Shown here: positions 9,899-19,200 of the stretch, in pieces
Layout of the letters: each line of letters opens with the position of its first letter
How positions within the stretch are numbered: the first letter of the stretch is position 1
NCBI GenBank assembly: GCA_021740905.1
Contig: JAIOYV010000038.1
Span: forward strand, 1 to 60,930
Reading direction: 5' to 3'
From: Bacteroidales bacterium
GTDB taxonomy: Bacteria > Bacteroidota > Bacteroidia > Bacteroidales > M50B96
DNA: 60,930 nt
The notes under the pieces: model-generated
The model's input: only the letters and a program-made list of their open reading frames with translations
The model's database searches: none
What the model was told of the DNA's origin: nothing
Made by a program: the position numbers and the translations under genes

Positions 9899-10939
9899 AT
9901 GAGAAAATTTTGTCTGAAATCCCTGCTTTTGGCATGGGTAGCCATTGCACCGGTGGCTCTTATTGCGAACGATGTAATCCTTTCGCAGAGTAGTTTTGAT
10001 TTTGGTCCCCGCGAACGGGCCGAAATTGTGTCCTTCTCTACCTATCAGTTAATCAACCAGGGAAACGATACAGTTTCCGTGTTGTCTTATTCTGATGCTA
10101 CCCCCTTTTCTCAAACTTTTGGGAGTATGCAAATTGCCCCTGGTGAAACAATCGAGGCAACCATTGATTTTGACAGAACGGCTAGTGAGGGAAATTACAC
10201 AGCCATCCTCCATGTATATTTCGTCGATGATACCTTGTCGATGAATGTTTCTGGCAGCATTGTCGACAATACCCCGGCATTTACGCAAAGCGAAATTTTG
10301 CAATGGGTTGGGACTGGTGCAAACCACAGTATTTTGGTAGTTGATTTCAATTCGGGCTTGGAGTCGGAATCTGTTGCTTTTGGCTATAAGTACGACAACA
10401 CGGCCACAAGCGAGGATATGATCGCAGCTATCGCAAGTGCCTATCCCGATTTTATTGTTGATATGGCCGGTGGTTTCTTAAACGACCTTAGCTATCAACA
10501 GCAAACAGGGATGGGAGGAAACCCTGAGTATTGGATGACCGCCAGTCGGACTGAAACCGGTCTTTGGTCGATGAACTGGGGGATTTCGACGGTGTTGAAT
10601 GATGGTGATTGGTTTGGCTGTACCTATGGGCCGGTTGATGAAAACTGGAACCCAATAAACCTGCCGGGAAATCCAGTTCCGGCTGGGTTGCTTCCTATCT
10701 TTGAACCAGAAAACCCGAGCATCAAAATCTTTCCCAACCCTTGCAGCGATTTTATATCGATCAGTTCGGGGCAATCCACTTTTTCAAATATTGAAATTCT
10801 CGATATGAATGGAAAAATCTGGCTCTCTGATAGTAACATGGATGATTTGGTCGATGTCAGAAATTTTCCTGCCGGGATTTACACCATTCAAATCAGCAAT
10901 GATGAAGGCATCTATTCCTCGAAATTCATCAAAAAATAA
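9899..10939 (+). CDS. T9SS-sorted surface protein in the B12 operon, candidate corrinoid-binding partner
   Basis: First gene behind the cobalamin riboswitch; 346 aa. It has an N-terminal signal peptide (about 1-23), an Ig-like domain resembling the ASPM/SPD-2/Hydin type (about 25-115), a second domain (about 125-260) that starts with the motif LQWVGTGANHSILVVDF and contains FGYKYDNTATSEDM, and a type A T9SS sorting domain (about 277-346, starting IKIFPNPCSDFISI). The second domain resembles surface proteins found in Bacteroidota B12 loci, but I could not verify this by search. The T9SS domain implies outer-surface delivery. It ends 11 bp before the next gene, so the two are co-transcribed. 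A role in B12 capture is inferred from the riboswitch and the btuB/btuG-type neighbours, not shown. Confidence 0.85.
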   Translation: MRKFCLKSLLLAWVAIAPVALIANDVILSQSSFDFGPRERAEIVSFSTYQLINQGNDTVSVLSYSDATPFSQTFGSMQIAPGETIEATIDFDRTASEGNYTAILHVYFVDDTLSMNVSGSIVDNTPAFTQSEILQWVGTGANHSILVVDFNSGLESESVAFGYKYDNTATSEDMIAAIASAYPDFIVDMAGGFLNDLSYQQQTGMGGNPEYWMTASRTETGLWSMNWGISTVLNDGDWFGCTYGPVDENWNPINLPGNPVPAGLLPIFEPENPSIKIFPNPCSDFISISSGQSTFSNIEILDMNGKIWLSDSNMDDLVDVRNFPAGIYTIQISNDEGIYSSKFIKK

Positions 10940-10950
10940 ATGAATTCGGA

Positions 10951-11934
10951 ATGTGCATAAAATCTAAAATATCCATTCTGTTGCTCCTTTGTTTTTGCGA
11001 GATGAGTGCTCAATTTCCACCACCCGCCGGACAAGAAGGTTCGACCGCCATTTCTGCTGACAGCTCGGTTTTTACAGGATGGGGAGAAACGGTAGTTGTC
11101 GAACGGGGATTCATGAACATGGACGAGCCTTCGTTGGGCTATGCCGATTATGGAACAGATAGTGATGCTCTCGGAAAAGCCGACAATATGGTTGTTAGTT
11201 TGGGGGATGGAGGCTCGGCCATTTTCAGTTTCGATCCACCGATAATAAATGGACAAGGTCCCGATTTTGCGGTTTTTGAAAATTCTCTTTGGGACGATTT
11301 CCTGGAGCTTTGCTTTGTAGAGGTAAGTTCCGATGGCGAAAACTTTGTGCGTTTCCCAGCCATCACGAATGTCCCCAACGATGTCCAACTTGGAGGTTTT
11401 GGGACAATGGATGCCAGCCTTATCCATAATTTTGGCGGGAAATACCGGGCTATGTTTGGCACTCCTTTTGACCTGGAAGAACTGAAAGACGAACCAGGCC
11501 TTGATGTCAACCAGATTTCGCATATCCGTTTGGTGGATGTGGTGGGAAGCATCGACCCGGCTTATGCCAGCTTCGACTCGCAGGGAAATTTGGTGAACGA
11601 CCCCTGGCCAACCCCATGGAATTCATCGGGCTTCGATTTGGATGCGTTGGGAATTATCCACCAGGCAGTTGGTATTTCTGAATTCGATTCATCAAAAGAA
11701 AGTATCGAAATTTTGTTTTTGAATGATGAGCAGAAGTTGTTGATCAGAACAAGGTCAGGGGGCGAAGAAGTAATGATTTCCGTTTTTGATTTGTCAGGAA
11801 GAATGCTTCAACGTTTCAATTTTGCTTCAATAGAAAAAGAAATTGACCTAGGCTTTCTTAAAAATGGGCTATATGTCGTGAATGTTCGAGCTGGTTTGTT
11901 TTCAAGATCAGAAAAAATCTTACTTCAAGATTGA
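10951..11934 (+). CDS. T9SS-sorted cell-surface protein of the B12 operon
   Basis: 327 aa with a signal peptide (about 1-21, cleavage near SAQ) and a core domain (about 25-230) carrying GYADYGTDSDALGKAD, VVSLGDGGSAIFSF and GPDFAVFEN motifs, then a short linker and a type A T9SS sorting domain at the C-terminus (about 255-327). Proteins with this core are, to my knowledge, common beside BtuB-type receptors under cobalamin riboswitches in Bacteroidota, and are usually labelled only as cell surface proteins. It lies 11 bp after the preceding gene. The biochemical role is unknown; a part in collecting or presenting corrinoids at the surface is inferred from context. Confidence 0.85.
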   Translation: MCIKSKISILLLLCFCEMSAQFPPPAGQEGSTAISADSSVFTGWGETVVVERGFMNMDEPSLGYADYGTDSDALGKADNMVVSLGDGGSAIFSFDPPIINGQGPDFAVFENSLWDDFLELCFVEVSSDGENFVRFPAITNVPNDVQLGGFGTMDASLIHNFGGKYRAMFGTPFDLEELKDEPGLDVNQISHIRLVDVVGSIDPAYASFDSQGNLVNDPWPTPWNSSGFDLDALGIIHQAVGISEFDSSKESIEILFLNDEQKLLIRTRSGGEEVMISVFDLSGRMLQRFNFASIEKEIDLGFLKNGLYVVNVRAGLFSRSEKILLQD

Positions 11935-12030
11935 TATTAGTGAACTCGGTATTTAGTTAAAATGTTCAAACTATGATATTATTAGAACACCTCATGTTTC
12001 ATTTTTACGATTGGGTGCTACGGAGCACTG

Positions 12031-12126
12031 TCTCCCCTCGGGGGGAGATTAAGAGGGGGGATTTCAGATATTTAATTCCAACCCCTAACCCCCGCCAGTC
12101 CCGACTGTGTCGGGATAGACTGGGGG
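12031..12126. repeat. Two adjacent palindromes in the B12 operon gap
   Basis: TCTCCCC (12031-12037) and GGGGAGA (12042-12048) form a perfect hairpin with loop TCGG. A second, longer imperfect palindrome spans 12089-12126, with CCCGAC...GTCGGG at its tip and CCCCC/GGGGG at its base. They lie between the second T9SS gene and the receptor gene and could end or attenuate transcription, or be a dispersed repeat. No T-run follows directly. Confidence 0.6.
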
Positions 12127-12205
12127 AAATCCTCCGATATCGCTCACGTTGCACCATAAAATTCAGTCAGTCAGATTTTATTATATCTACAAATCGATAG
12201 GATTA

Positions 12206-14194
12206 ATGTTGAAAAGACTCCACATATTTGGTTTAATCTCGGGAGCTGTCCTCGCGCTGTTCCCCGAATTTGCCTTTTCCCAAATGATGGACGACACCGT
12301 GAAAATTGAAGAGGTTGCCATTTATTTTCAACGCGATATTTCCGAGGCTGCCATGAATATCATCGAAATCGATTCTCTCACCAAATCGCATTATTCTATG
12401 TCGGCACTATCCGATTTGCTGGCATCCACTAGTAGTATAAATATCCGGGATTATGGGCCAGGCAGCATCTCAACAGTATCGATGCGGGGTTCTGGTTCGT
12501 CCCATACCGTTGTTCTATGGAACGGGATAAACCTGAATTCGCCTCTCACCGGACAAGCTGATTTTTCGTTGATCCCTGTCGGGTTTACCGATAAAATTGT
12601 GGTGAAACCGGGTGCAAGTTCGTTGCAGGATAAGAGTGGTGGTTTGGGAGGCTGTGTAAATCTGGAAAACCAATCGGGTTTTGAGAAAGGATTGGGTGCA
12701 AAGCTTGGGCAGGAGTTTGCCAGCTTCAGAAGCAATTCGGGTTTTGCTGGTTTGAAATGGGGCAGTGAGAAGTGGATTTTCGGGCATCGCTTTACGTACA
12801 CCAAAGCCGAAAACGATTTCCCATTTTGGAGAAATATCCCCCTGGGCAAAGAGAAAGTAAAACAGGAAAATGCCGCTGTCGACCAATATGGTTTTTTGCA
12901 GGAAATCTATTATAGGCCAAACGATAAGAACTTGTTATCGTTGATCGTTTGGCACGACAACACTGACCGGGAAATCCCCCCCCTGAAAAATTACCAGGGC
13001 AAACATGACGAACAGCAACAAGATATCAGCACAAGGGCTGTTTTGAAATGGCAAGCCTACCGCAAGCATTTTTCGTGGCACATCCAATCGGCTATTGTAA
13101 ACAAAGACCTGGATTACCAATTGTACCACCACCCGAATTTATATTCAAGTTTAGGTGATGAATTGCCTTTGGGCGAAAATATAGTGGCCGCCGATGCTAC
13201 GAATTCCAGCACGAGTTTTCTAAACCAGGGAGCTTTCACTTTCAGCAAAAAGAAAAATTTTAAATTGAATTTTAAACTCGATGTTGACCAGCACCGGGCT
13301 GAGGTGGAAAATAAGGTAAGCCAAATAGGTTTTGTAAAACACCGAAATGAGCTGTCCGCTTTTGTGGGAATTTATCAGCGTATTGGGCCAAAGCTGATGC
13401 TGGTATTGATGGGGCGAAACAATTTTTTGGATGGCCGGGATTATCATTTCGCCCCCTTGCTCGGATTCGAATACAAATTGCACGAGCACCGGGATTGGTC
13501 GCTGAAAGGAAATCTGGCCCGTAATTTCCGCTACGCCTCAATGAACGATCTGTACTATATCCCGGGCGGAAATCCTGACTTGAAAGCCGAAAAAGGCATT
13601 TCGGAGGAACTTAGCCTCAATGCCCTGGAAAAACTTGCCGGGCAGAAAATCGAACTGAACCTTTCGGCGTACTCATCGCAGATAAGTAACTGGATTCTTT
13701 GGACACCCACGCAATTTGGCTGGTGGACACCCGAAAATAAAGAAAAGGTGATGAGCCGTGGTATTGAAACTACTCTTCGGATTACGGGTTTGATGGCACA
13801 AATAGACTATACATTGAATGGCGGGCTTAGTCTTTCTTCGACCACCAACGAGTCGGAAGGGGATATGAAGGAAGAAAAAGGCGAACAGTTGATTTATGTG
13901 CCGAAGCAAACTGCCCATGTGGATTTGAGCCTAAAAAACCGAGGGTATTCCTTCCGTTATGCGGTCGATTACACAGGAATAAGACATACGAGTTATGGAA
14001 GCAATAGTTCATTTTATGATCTTCCTGCCTATTTTCTTCATTCCATCTCGGTAGGTAAAAATGTAATACTGAAGAATACTTCGGCGGGGATTAGTTTTCA
14101 GGTCAACAATCTTTTTAATGTTGATTTTGAAAGTATCCGCCAGAGGGCGATGCCCGGGAGAAATTATGCTGTGAAATTGAATGTTGAAATTTAA
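12206..14194 (+). CDS. btuB: TonB-dependent outer-membrane receptor, BtuB type
   Basis: 662 aa from the ATG at 12206; the longer frame from 12149 is rejected because its first 19 codons precede a clean signal peptide (MLKRLHIFGLISGAVLALF). Plug domain in about residues 35-160, with RGSGSSHTVVLWNGI and VVKPGASSLQDKSGGLGG motifs typical of siderophore/cobalamin receptor plugs; the rest alternates in the way of a 22-strand barrel and ends with RAMPGRNYAVKLNVEI. The gene lies between riboswitch-controlled surface proteins and a BtuG-type propeller, so vitamin B12 or a related corrinoid is the likely substrate. Transport would need TonB-ExbB-ExbD, which are not in this window. The 271-bp gap before it holds palindromes, so partial transcriptional uncoupling is possible. 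Confidence 0.88.
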   Translation: MLKRLHIFGLISGAVLALFPEFAFSQMMDDTVKIEEVAIYFQRDISEAAMNIIEIDSLTKSHYSMSALSDLLASTSSINIRDYGPGSISTVSMRGSGSSHTVVLWNGINLNSPLTGQADFSLIPVGFTDKIVVKPGASSLQDKSGGLGGCVNLENQSGFEKGLGAKLGQEFASFRSNSGFAGLKWGSEKWIFGHRFTYTKAENDFPFWRNIPLGKEKVKQENAAVDQYGFLQEIYYRPNDKNLLSLIVWHDNTDREIPPLKNYQGKHDEQQQDISTRAVLKWQAYRKHFSWHIQSAIVNKDLDYQLYHHPNLYSSLGDELPLGENIVAADATNSSTSFLNQGAFTFSKKKNFKLNFKLDVDQHRAEVENKVSQIGFVKHRNELSAFVGIYQRIGPKLMLVLMGRNNFLDGRDYHFAPLLGFEYKLHEHRDWSLKGNLARNFRYASMNDLYYIPGGNPDLKAEKGISEELSLNALEKLAGQKIELNLSAYSSQISNWILWTPTQFGWWTPENKEKVMSRGIETTLRITGLMAQIDYTLNGGLSLSSTTNESEGDMKEEKGEQLIYVPKQTAHVDLSLKNRGYSFRYAVDYTGIRHTSYGSNSSFYDLPAYFLHSISVGKNVILKNTSAGISFQVNNLFNVDFESIRQRAMPGRNYAVKLNVEI

Positions 14195-14256
14195 CAGCAA
14201 AGGCGCGGAGACGCTAAGAAAACTCTAAAAAATTTTACACATCCGCGCCTTAGCTG
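14195..14256. repeat. Intergenic hairpin between the btuB- and btuG-type genes
   Basis: The 15 nt at 14195-14209 (CAGCAAAGGCGCGGA) pair with 14242-14256 with two mismatches. It starts right after the receptor stop codon and ends 19 bp before the next gene. It resembles common intergenic palindromes of Bacteroidota and may protect or attenuate the transcript. Confidence 0.6.
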
Positions 14257-14275
14257 TAAAAAACAAACCACGATA

Positions 14276-15319
14276 ATGAAAACAAATCTTTTGCTTCTTA
14301 TATCTATTGTCCTTTTTCTGGTTTCCTGCAAAAAGGATGATAAAAACCTGCCTGAAATTCCCCTTGTTGCAAATGGTGTTTATGTGTTGAACGAAGGGCT
14401 TTTGTCCTGGGGCAATGCTTCCCTTTCTTTGCTCGACCTCGACTCGAAGCTGGTCTACAACAATGTTTTTGAGCGGATGAACGATGCCCCCCTTGGCGAT
14501 GTGGCCCAGTCAATCCACATCCGCAATTCGCTGGCTTATATTGTGGTGAACAACTCGGGCCGGATTTACATCATCGACAAAAATACATATTTGTACCATG
14601 GCGAGATTTCAGGACTTACTTCCCCCCGCGAAATCTGTTTTGTGAGCGATGAAAAAGCCTATATATCCGATTTGTTCAGCAAGTCGATCACCATTTTCGA
14701 CCCGAAAGATCTTAATATTGCAGGTTCCATCAAGTTAAATCATACCAGCGAAAGTATGATTACTCTAAACAACAAAATCTATGTGCTGAGTTGGTCGTTT
14801 GGGAAACAGCTATTTGTGATTGATGCAGAAATCGACCAGGTGATCGATTCTGTCGAAACGGGTTTGCAGCCCAACAGCATGGTGGTGGATAAAAACGAAA
14901 TGCTCTGGGTGCTTTCCGATGGTGGTTTTGATGGGATGCCAGACGGCCCTCAATTGCCCCGTTTGCAGTGCATCGATCCAATTAGCCTCAATATCGTGAA
15001 GGACTTTACCTTTCCTGATTACGACTGGATGACCAAAAAGCTATCCATCAACCAGGCTGGCGATAGCCTCTTCTTTATCAGCGGGGGGATTTATGCCATG
15101 TCGATTGAGGATGATGTGCTGCCTGAAAATCCTCTGATCGATAACGGAAACCGGACATTTTATGGACTGGGCATCCAACCCGGTACATCTACCATTTATG
15201 CAACCGATGCCATCAATTATGTACAGCCTGGTTTGCTCTATCGCTTTAGTCCACAGGGAAATTTGATTGATTCTTTTACGGTTGGGATTGTGCCAGGGGA
15301 TATTGAGTTTCAATATTGA
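14276..15319 (+). CDS. btuG: BtuG-type beta-propeller surface lipoprotein
   Basis: 347 aa. The N-terminus is a lipoprotein signal (lipobox LVSC) followed by KKDDK, which contains the K-(D/E)2 pattern of the Bacteroidota surface lipoprotein export signal. The rest is built of repeats such as ISDLFSKSITIFDP and YVLSWSFGKQLFVID, expected for a seven-bladed propeller of the YncE/DUF5074 kind. In Bacteroides thetaiotaomicron the propeller lipoprotein BtuG caps the BtuB transporter and binds B12 with very high affinity. Position directly after a BtuB-type receptor, and the riboswitch upstream, support the same role here. A related propeller with another ligand cannot be excluded. Confidence 0.82.
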   Translation: MKTNLLLLISIVLFLVSCKKDDKNLPEIPLVANGVYVLNEGLLSWGNASLSLLDLDSKLVYNNVFERMNDAPLGDVAQSIHIRNSLAYIVVNNSGRIYIIDKNTYLYHGEISGLTSPREICFVSDEKAYISDLFSKSITIFDPKDLNIAGSIKLNHTSESMITLNNKIYVLSWSFGKQLFVIDAEIDQVIDSVETGLQPNSMVVDKNEMLWVLSDGGFDGMPDGPQLPRLQCIDPISLNIVKDFTFPDYDWMTKKLSINQAGDSLFFISGGIYAMSIEDDVLPENPLIDNGNRTFYGLGIQPGTSTIYATDAINYVQPGLLYRFSPQGNLIDSFTVGIVPGDIEFQY

Positions 15320-15590
15320 TTATTCGTCCTCTCCTAAAGTCAAATTAGCCATAATGGCACTTTGTAATAATTACAAAAAACCTTATTTAATTTCTTCAAC
15401 CTTAGTAGCCAGATATGTCCTCCCCTGCAACAAACCTTATTACCTTATTTCACTTGATTAATAAGGTAATAAGATTGAAAGTCATACGGGTTTAAAATGC
15501 TACTATGGTTAAAAACCGAAAAATTAGGTTTTTTGAAAAATGGAAATATCAATTGTAAACTACCTTGAAGCACAAATTAAAAATGCCGTC
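15320..15590. other. Convergent intergenic region with a 14-bp inverted repeat
   Basis: Between the B12 operon and the convergent kinase genes. CTTATTACCTTATT (15436-15449) is the exact reverse complement of 15460-15473, separated by 10 nt, and could be a bidirectional terminator or a binding site. A second weak hairpin, AACC...GGTT followed by T residues, lies near 15515-15535. No gene is seen. Confidence 0.6.
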
Positions 15591-17231
15591 TTACGCAAAT
15601 AATATCCGTTCTAAATCGCCTGGCTTGAATGGCTTGCTGATATAGTCGTTCATGCCGTAGCTCAAAAACCTTTCTCGGTCGCCTTTTAGGGCATTGGCGG
15701 TCATGGCAATAATACGGATGGGAGAAGCTTTTGCGGTATCTTTTTCCATTTTCCTGATTTTCTCTACTGCCTCCACTCCACTCATCACGGGCATCTGAAT
15801 GTCCATCAATATAAGGTCGAAATTGGATTTGCTGAACTTTTCGACAGCAATTTTTCCATTCTCTGCAACCTCGACTGTATGCCCGAATTTCCGCAAGTTG
15901 AACATGGCCACCCGCTGATTGATGGGATTATCTTCGGCCAATAAAATATTCAAAGATTTGGAACTAGCTCCTCCCTTATCTGTGTTTAAATCCTCCGAAT
16001 GTGCCTGAATTTTAATTTCTGGGCCAAGTTCGGCTGTAAACCAAAAGGTAGAGCCTTTGCCATCCTCGCTTTCAATGCCTATATTACCGTTCATCAATTC
16101 GCTAAGGCGTTTCGAAATGGCAAGTCCCAGACCAGTTCCCCCATATTTCCTGGTAATCGAATCGTGTGTCTGTGAAAATACTTTAAACAGTTTTTTCTGG
16201 CCTTCTTTTGAAATGCCAATGCCTGTGTCTGTAACCTTAAATAGCAATTTGATTATTTCGTCGGAGGTCTTTACTTTTTCCACTTTGAGGCTGACCTCGC
16301 CCAGCTCGGTAAACTTGATGGCATTGTTTACTAAATTGATGATAATTTGTTTTAAGCGGACCGGATCCCCAGATAATATTTGCGGGATGCCCTCGTCGAA
16401 TGAAGTTGAAAAGCGCAGGCCTTTTTCTTGTATTTTAAGACTGAACAAGCGCGAGATCTCCTTTATTTCTTTGTAAATATCGAAATTTATTTTTTCGAGG
16501 GCCACTTGTCCTGCCTCGATTTTAGAAAAATCAAGGATGTCGTTAATAATGGTCAGTAGATTATTGCCAGAAATCTGTATGATATCGACAAATTCGCGCT
16601 GGGCTTCATTTAATTCTGTGTTTAACAATATATCGGTCATCCCAATAATCCCATTCATTGGGGTCCTTATCTCATGGGACATGTTTGCCAGGAATAGCGA
16701 TTTTATTTTGTTGGCCAGTTCTGCATTTTCTTTGGCCAGTTTTAACTCACTCTGAGTTTTTTCGAGTTTATTCACCAGTTCGTTCAGTTGCCGGTTGGCT
16801 TGCTCGCGCTCCCTTATCACTTCTTCGAGTTCTTTCTTCTGGATGTATAGATCGAGAAAAACACTCACTTTGCCCGACAGGACTTCGGGTATAATGGGTT
16901 TTGAAATAAAATCGACAGCACCCGATTCAATGCCTTTCACCACATGGAAATCTTCCTTGTAAATGGCCGACACAAAAATGACGGGCAGGTATTTGGTGTG
17001 CTTCGATTGCCGCATTAACTCAACCGTTTCGTATCCATCCATTTCGGGCATTTGAACATCGATAATGGCCAAGGCAAATTCGTTGTTCAGGGTTTTCTGC
17101 AAGGCCTCCATGCCGGTATAAGCACGGACAAACTCTACCTCGAAAACATTCAGTGCAATTTCCAATGAAACCAGGTTTTCTTCCCTGTCATCAACAATTA
17201 ATATTTTGGGCTTATCGTCCATAAAATTCAT
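15591..17231 (-). CDS. Hybrid sensor kinase, REC-HisKA-HATPase-REC (second of tandem pair)
   Basis: 546 aa, cytosolic, no membrane segment. N-terminal receiver domain (about 8-125; phosphoacceptor Asp in [13 protein letters not shown], Lys in FISKPI), a short coiled coil (about 130-175), HisKA with phospho-acceptor His in [12 protein letters not shown] (about residue 185), HATPase_c with DTGIGI and [10 protein letters not shown] boxes, and a C-terminal receiver (about 430-546; [13 protein letters not shown]). It follows its close paralogue by 38 bp and is surely co-transcribed. Lacking its own input domain, it probably takes phosphate or an interaction signal at the N-terminal receiver and passes it on. 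The ATG at 17222 is an alternative start. No DNA-binding output domain is present. Confidence 0.92.
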   Translation of the reverse strand: MNFMDDKPKILIVDDREENLVSLEIALNVFEVEFVRAYTGMEALQKTLNNEFALAIIDVQMPEMDGYETVELMRQSKHTKYLPVIFVSAIYKEDFHVVKGIESGAVDFISKPIIPEVLSGKVSVFLDLYIQKKELEEVIREREQANRQLNELVNKLEKTQSELKLAKENAELANKIKSLFLANMSHEIRTPMNGIIGMTDILLNTELNEAQREFVDIIQISGNNLLTIINDILDFSKIEAGQVALEKINFDIYKEIKEISRLFSLKIQEKGLRFSTSFDEGIPQILSGDPVRLKQIIINLVNNAIKFTELGEVSLKVEKVKTSDEIIKLLFKVTDTGIGISKEGQKKLFKVFSQTHDSITRKYGGTGLGLAISKRLSELMNGNIGIESEDGKGSTFWFTAELGPEIKIQAHSEDLNTDKGGASSKSLNILLAEDNPINQRVAMFNLRKFGHTVEVAENGKIAVEKFSKSNFDLILMDIQMPVMSGVEAVEKIRKMEKDTAKASPIRIIAMTANALKGDRERFLSYGMNDYISKPFKPGDLERILFA

Positions 17232-17269
17232 CTAAAACTAAACTTCCCTGAAACTTACAATTCGATTTT

Positions 17270-18895
17270 TCATGTTATGTGCAAGACTTCGATCAGGTCT
17301 TCTATTTTAAATGGTTTGCTTATATATCCATCCATTTGCTCTGCCAAAAATTTCTCCCGGTCTCCCTTGAGGGCATTGGCTGTTACCGCCACAATTTTGA
17401 TCTTCTTTTTCTCATTATTCTTTTCTTCAAGATCGCGGATAGCTTTTGTGGCTTCCACCCCATTCATCTCAGGCATGTAAATATCCATCAAAATAAGGTC
17501 GTATTTGTTATTCTGATATTTCTCTACCGCTTCCTTTCCATTCTCGGCCAAATCAACTTTATGTCCCAGGCGTTCGACGTTGTAGCTTGCTACCTTTTGA
17601 TTGATTGGATTGTCTTCGGCAATTAACACCGAAAGATGGCTTTTATTCTCAATTCCCGGTGTCGACTTGGTTTCATTCGATTCCGGCTTTTGGCTAATTG
17701 CTCTTTCCAATTTAGCCGTAAACCAGAATGTTGAACCCGATCCCTCATCACTTTCCACGCCTATCTCACCATCCATTAAAATACTTAGATTCTTTGAAAT
17801 AGCCAGTCCGAGACCAGTGCCCCCATACTTTCGGGTAACCGTTTTGTCGGCTTGCGAAAACACTTTAAACAAATTCTTTTTTCCCTGTTCACTTATTCCA
17901 ATCCCGGTATCTATAATTTTGAAGATGATGGTAATCCGGTCATTTTCTTTTTCAGAAACCGAAATTTCCAGCTTCACATATCCTTTGTCGGTGAACTTTA
18001 TCGCATTGTTCAAAAGGTTGATTAGGACTTGTTTGATACGGGTAGGATCGCCAATCACCATTTCGGGCACCGATGGATGGATATGAGAGGTAAGCTTTAA
18101 ACCTTTTTCGGATGCTTTCAGCCTCAACAGTTTCATAATATCGTTTACTTCATCGTACATATTGAAGTCGATATGCTCGAGCATTACCTGCCCCGATTCG
18201 ATTTTCGAGAAATCAAGTATGTCGTTGATGATGGTCATCAAATTGTTGCCCGAAATATTGATGATATTCAGGAATTCCCGTTGATCCTCGTTCAGGGGGG
18301 TTTGTTTCAAAATATCGGCCATGCCAATAATACCGTTCATCGGTGTGCGGATTTCATGCGACATACTGGCCAGGAACAACGATTTTGAATGGGTGGCAGC
18401 TTCGGCTTTCTCCTTTTCGATTTTAAGCTTCTGGCTTGTGTCTTTATGTTTGGATATCTCTTTTTGAAGTTGTTCTGTCCGCTGTCGTACCAAAAATTCG
18501 AGCGAGGTCTGGTAATTATACAATTCGAGGAACACTTTGACCTTGCCACGCAGGACTTCCGAAATTATAGGTTTTACAATAAAGTCGACCGCCCCTGTTT
18601 CAATCCCTTTTATCACATGGAAGTCTTCTTTGTAAATGGCAGAAACAAAAATAACAGGGAGATTCGATGTGCTTTTGGCCTGCCGCATTAGGGTGACCGT
18701 TTCGTAGCCATCCATTTCGGGCATCTGCACATCCATAATGGCCAGGGCAAACTGATTGTTGAAAGTTTTGGCTAAGGCCTCGGCCCCCGACAAAGCCCTT
18801 ACCAGTTCGATGTCGAAATCGGACAGCAAAGTTTCCAGGGCAACCAGGTTTTCGACCCTGTCGTCAACAATCAATATTTTCGGTTTTTCTTTCAT
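17270..18895 (-). CDS. Hybrid sensor kinase, REC-HisKA-HATPase-REC (first of tandem pair)
   Basis: 541 aa with the same order as its downstream neighbour: receiver (about 6-125, Asp in [13 protein letters not shown]), coiled coil, HisKA (His in [12 protein letters not shown]), HATPase_c ([16 protein letters not shown]) and C-terminal receiver (LMDIYMPEMNGVE). Sequence similarity along the whole length indicates a tandem gene duplication. The gene lies 305 bp downstream of the large membrane hybrid kinase on the same strand, so the three may form one signalling cluster. What it senses is not visible: there is no PAS, GAF or membrane domain. Confidence 0.92.
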   Translation of the reverse strand: MKEKPKILIVDDRVENLVALETLLSDFDIELVRALSGAEALAKTFNNQFALAIMDVQMPEMDGYETVTLMRQAKSTSNLPVIFVSAIYKEDFHVIKGIETGAVDFIVKPIISEVLRGKVKVFLELYNYQTSLEFLVRQRTEQLQKEISKHKDTSQKLKIEKEKAEAATHSKSLFLASMSHEIRTPMNGIIGMADILKQTPLNEDQREFLNIINISGNNLMTIINDILDFSKIESGQVMLEHIDFNMYDEVNDIMKLLRLKASEKGLKLTSHIHPSVPEMVIGDPTRIKQVLINLLNNAIKFTDKGYVKLEISVSEKENDRITIIFKIIDTGIGISEQGKKNLFKVFSQADKTVTRKYGGTGLGLAISKNLSILMDGEIGVESDEGSGSTFWFTAKLERAISQKPESNETKSTPGIENKSHLSVLIAEDNPINQKVASYNVERLGHKVDLAENGKEAVEKYQNNKYDLILMDIYMPEMNGVEATKAIRDLEEKNNEKKKIKIVAVTANALKGDREKFLAEQMDGYISKPFKIEDLIEVLHIT

Positions 18896-19200
18896 TTCTC
18901 TTGCGAGTTTCGGGTTTTGGGTTTCGTGTTTTGGGTTGAATCGATGAGAGTTGGAAAGTTGAACAGTTTTGAGATAAATTGTTCAGAGTTTTGAATTCGT
19001 TCTTTCATTCTTTCATTCCTTTGTTCTTTCATTTTTTTTTCCTGTTTACCATGCCCAGACGCAATGAATTGCGTCTCTACTTTGTATCCAATTTCAATCT
19101 CAGTCAACATTTAAATACAATCCCGAATCCCTGGATGGCCGGGACACACCGTTCCTCTCGGGATCTACGCTTCGCTCCAACATTAATCAATAATCAATAA
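18896..19200. other. 305-bp gap with a small perfect palindrome
   Basis: No gene. AGACGCAAT (19057-19065) and ATTGCGTCT (19068-19076) form a perfect palindrome with a 2-nt centre, a type of element frequently dispersed in Bacteroidota intergenic DNA. Next to it is a simple-sequence stretch of TTCTTTCATT units (about 18998-19033). Both strands lack a good TAnnTTTG box, so a promoter for the tandem kinases is not evident. Confidence 0.55.

Noticed and set aside
12149-12205. Longer N-terminus for the BtuB-type receptor
   Set aside because: The added 19 residues precede a complete signal peptide and the segment derives from the palindrome-rich gap.
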